Notes under the pieces: generated by a model
What the model saw: the letters and a program-made list of their open reading frames with translations, nothing else
What the model was told of the DNA's origin: nothing
Databases searched by the model: none
Made by a program: the position numbers and the translations under genes
DNA from: Trachelipus rathkii
Taxonomy: Eukaryota > Arthropoda > Malacostraca > Isopoda > Trachelipodidae
Length of the DNA stretch: 20,000 bases
Direction of reading: 5' to 3'
Assembly: GCA_015478945.1 (NCBI GenBank)
Contig: JABUQX010100242.1
Coordinates: 1-20,000 of the forward strand
Shown: in pieces, positions 18,361-20,000 of the stretch
Numbering within the stretch: position 1 is the stretch's first letter
Layout of the letters: each line of letters opens with the position of its first letter

Positions 18361-19190
18361 CTGCACTTCACAGCCGTAGCGCAACACATTTAACCTTTGT
18401 CAAGAAAGGCTGCCCATAAGGTAGGGAGTTTTCAACCCAAATTCGCCCACGATCAACGAAGCGCAAAGCTTAGTTAGTCATTCTCCCCCAACAGTCAGAA
18501 GGCACTGCATAGCTCAGGAGCAGGTTACAGAAGACTGCTCGGAGTAGCGAGCAGGCGAAGTCACGTGCCTACGGATACGGAACATTTAAGACCACGTGAC
18601 TAGGTTCATGGTTACTAGCCCTAAAAGATATGCCTTTTCAAGCCTCCAGACAAGAGTATATAAGAAGAACGGAGCAAATAGACCTAGTGTGGCAGGGCGT
18701 TTTCTCAAAATAAGTAGACTGTCCTAGTAATGCGTCAATACCAGAGTAAGGGCCTGCCTAGGAAGTGTAGGTCTCAAGCTATATAAAAACAGAGCTCGCC
18801 CTTTACGGTTAGGACAGTCCACCAGAATTGAAGACTCGCACAATACGCGACCCGACCAAGTTAAGACCATGATCTACTTTCTCTAGGAGGCATTCCTCAA
18901 GCTTCCAAGAGGCCTGTCTAGGTAACGAGGGCGCAGTTAAGTACAGTTGGCCTGCAATAGGAGCCCGTCCACAGCTCACTGGCCAGACACGCCTCACGGA
19001 CAGGCAGTCAAACTCATGCTGCCTAGGCGATGCGCACGAATTGCGCCCTCAGACAGGGAAGCACTTATATCCAGCCTCATTTCCCAACATCCAGATGTAA
19101 ATATAGCACTCATACACACCAAGGAATATTAAAATAGTTTAGAACTTGGGTTATCTAACAGAATGGACCGACAGCATTCAGAGTCATTTC
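18361..19190. repeat. Degraded right edge of the array
   Basis: Remnants such as GTCAAGAAAGGCTGCC (18399), ACAGTCAGAAGGCACTGC (18491), GGGCCTGCCTAGGAAG (18750), GAGGCCTGTCTAGG (18909) and GGCAGTCAAACTCATGCTGC (19003) lie in the normal orientation, but 30 to 100 bases apart and mixed with sequence that has no pattern. The last clear remnant is at about 19000-19028. It resembles 1841-2615 in character. No transposon, RNA gene or coding domain was recognised; two short frames of 61-62 codons here overlap on opposite strands and look accidental. Confidence 0.65.
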
Positions 19191-19560
19191 TATCACCCCC
19201 CTACCACCCCACCACCACTCTTCCATTCAAACCAACACAAATCACACCACAAATACCAACAACAACACATCCAACAACAATCAAGACCAAAAAACAAATC
19301 AACAAAAAACACAAAAAAATCAAAATAAAAAACACACAAAAACACAAAACCGCAACAAAAAATAAAACCAACAAACAAAACCAACAAAAAATCAAAACAA
19401 AAAAAAAAATCAAAACAAACAAGAAAAAGGAAAACAAACAAACCCAAACCAACACACACCACCCCAATCCCCCCCACACAACCTAACAACAAAACCAAAC
19501 AATCCAAAAAACAACATAAAACCAAACAACCAAAAAAAACCCACCCAATAGTTTCCACAT
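19191..19560. other. A/C-rich low-complexity tract almost lacking G
   Basis: About 370 bp is composed nearly entirely of A and C on the plus strand, with some T and only about ten G. There is no fixed period, only irregular runs of A, C and ACAA/CAAC. Long open frames on both strands (60 to 121 codons) follow from the composition: without G there are no TAG or TGA codons on the plus strand, and with little T few reverse stops. Predicted products are Lys/Thr/Gln-rich one way and Phe/Val/Cys/Leu-rich the other. I judge none to be a gene. It may be a read artefact or a true low-complexity flank. Confidence 0.75.
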
Positions 19561-20000
19561 ATTAAATCCCCTCCCTCTAAACAACCCCAAATATTAGGAC
19601 TTACCTATGACACACCATGGTTCTCCCTCAACATCGACCAAATCACCCTCTTCAACCCACGAAACTAAACCCTCCGAACCCTTCCCAACACAACTTCAGT
19701 GACAGGAAACACATTACCACCACTTATAAACAACTCCTCAGAACAAATATAAACTATGCCTTCCCCCGCATGGTTCCCTGCACTGTCAAAATCTAACTAA
19801 AAAAAAATACAAATCACACAAAACACCGCCCTAGAATTATCAACTGGGAGCACAAAAACTACCCCATCCACATTTACAAGACGAGACTTACATCTTCCTA
19901 TCTCCACCATCCTGGAAGGTGGGGACTCAATTCTACAGAAAACCCTAACTCCAACCCACCCATGCACCAAATATTCTCCACCCCTCCCGACACAGACAAA
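19561..20000. other. G-poor sequence without recognised features
   Basis: This stretch is more complex than the tract before it but still A/C-rich and poor in G. It has no trace of the 25-bp unit and no long frames. Short runs of A (19799-19807) and C-rich strings are present. I see no gene, RNA, transposon end or regulatory site. It could be the true non-satellite flank or continued poor base calling. Confidence 0.5.

Noticed and set aside
18654..18787. TATA-box-like strings TATATAAG near 18656 and TATATAAA near 18780.
   Set aside because: They lie in the degraded array edge with no downstream gene, and A/T insertions in poorly read units produce such strings elsewhere, for example near 96-105.
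19163..19558. Overlapping frames of 60-121 codons on both strands of the A/C-rich tract.
   Set aside because: G-free sequence lacks most stop codons by composition. The products are low-complexity (Lys/Thr/Gln/Asn one way; Phe/Val/Cys/Leu/Gly the other), and both strands being open is a composition effect.
1..20000. tRNA, rRNA or other structured RNA genes.
   Set aside because: The inverted repeats seen belong to the satellite unit. No tRNA arms, rRNA core sequences or other RNA signatures were recognised.
1..20000. Telomeric array or telomere junction.
   Set aside because: The unit does not resemble known short telomeric motifs such as TTAGGG or TTAGG, and GATTAGG occurs only as a variant inside the 25-bp monomer.

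Overview
This window holds no recognisable gene. It is one long tandem array of a 25-bp satellite or minisatellite, about 17 kb and very roughly 650 units by eye, followed by a degraded right edge and an A/C-rich, G-poor tail. The unit is CTGCCTAGGTAGGCAG followed by TCAAGAAGG (56% G+C). All units point the same way. The array type, the absence of bacterial gene structure and the layered higher-order organisation suggest a eukaryotic nuclear satellite locus. I cannot name the taxon. The very frequent, phase-breaking single-base insertions and deletions, which differ between otherwise matching copies, look like uncorrected long-read error over a real repeat.

Layout: 1-930 is an array with many extra bases; 931-986 is a short A/C-rich patch; 987-1840 is array; 1841-2615 is a zone where the repeat is barely readable; 2616-18360 is the main array; 18361-19190 is again a barely readable array edge, with the last clear unit remnant near 19000-19028; 19191-19560 is A/C-rich low-complexity DNA almost lacking G; 19561-20000 is G-poor sequence with no unit remnants and nothing I recognise.

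Under the noise there is real order. Diagnostic monomer variants recur in the same sequence at distant places. (1) An 8-monomer (about 205 bp) block occurs at 7516, 9591 and 12958, with a 7-monomer relative at 1386, 7060, 9147 and, in modified form, 4821. (2) Two adjacent copies of a roughly 2.0-2.1 kb super-repeat begin at 5935 and 7951; a third, poorly read copy appears to begin at base 1. (3) In the right half, a roughly 0.9-kb unit marked by TAGACAG, then GATTAGG, then further shared variants, is seen at 15773 and 16664, with a partial copy at 14348. (4) Many right-half stretches alternate TCAAGAAGG and TTAAGAAGR spacers, giving a 50-bp dimer and in places a 100-bp tetramer. Each unit carries a 7-bp inverted repeat around GG, so the locus is a dense series of potential small hairpins and CCTAGG sites.

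No genes work together here. The open frames of 60-121 codons are by-products of the repeat, of indel noise, or of G-free composition.
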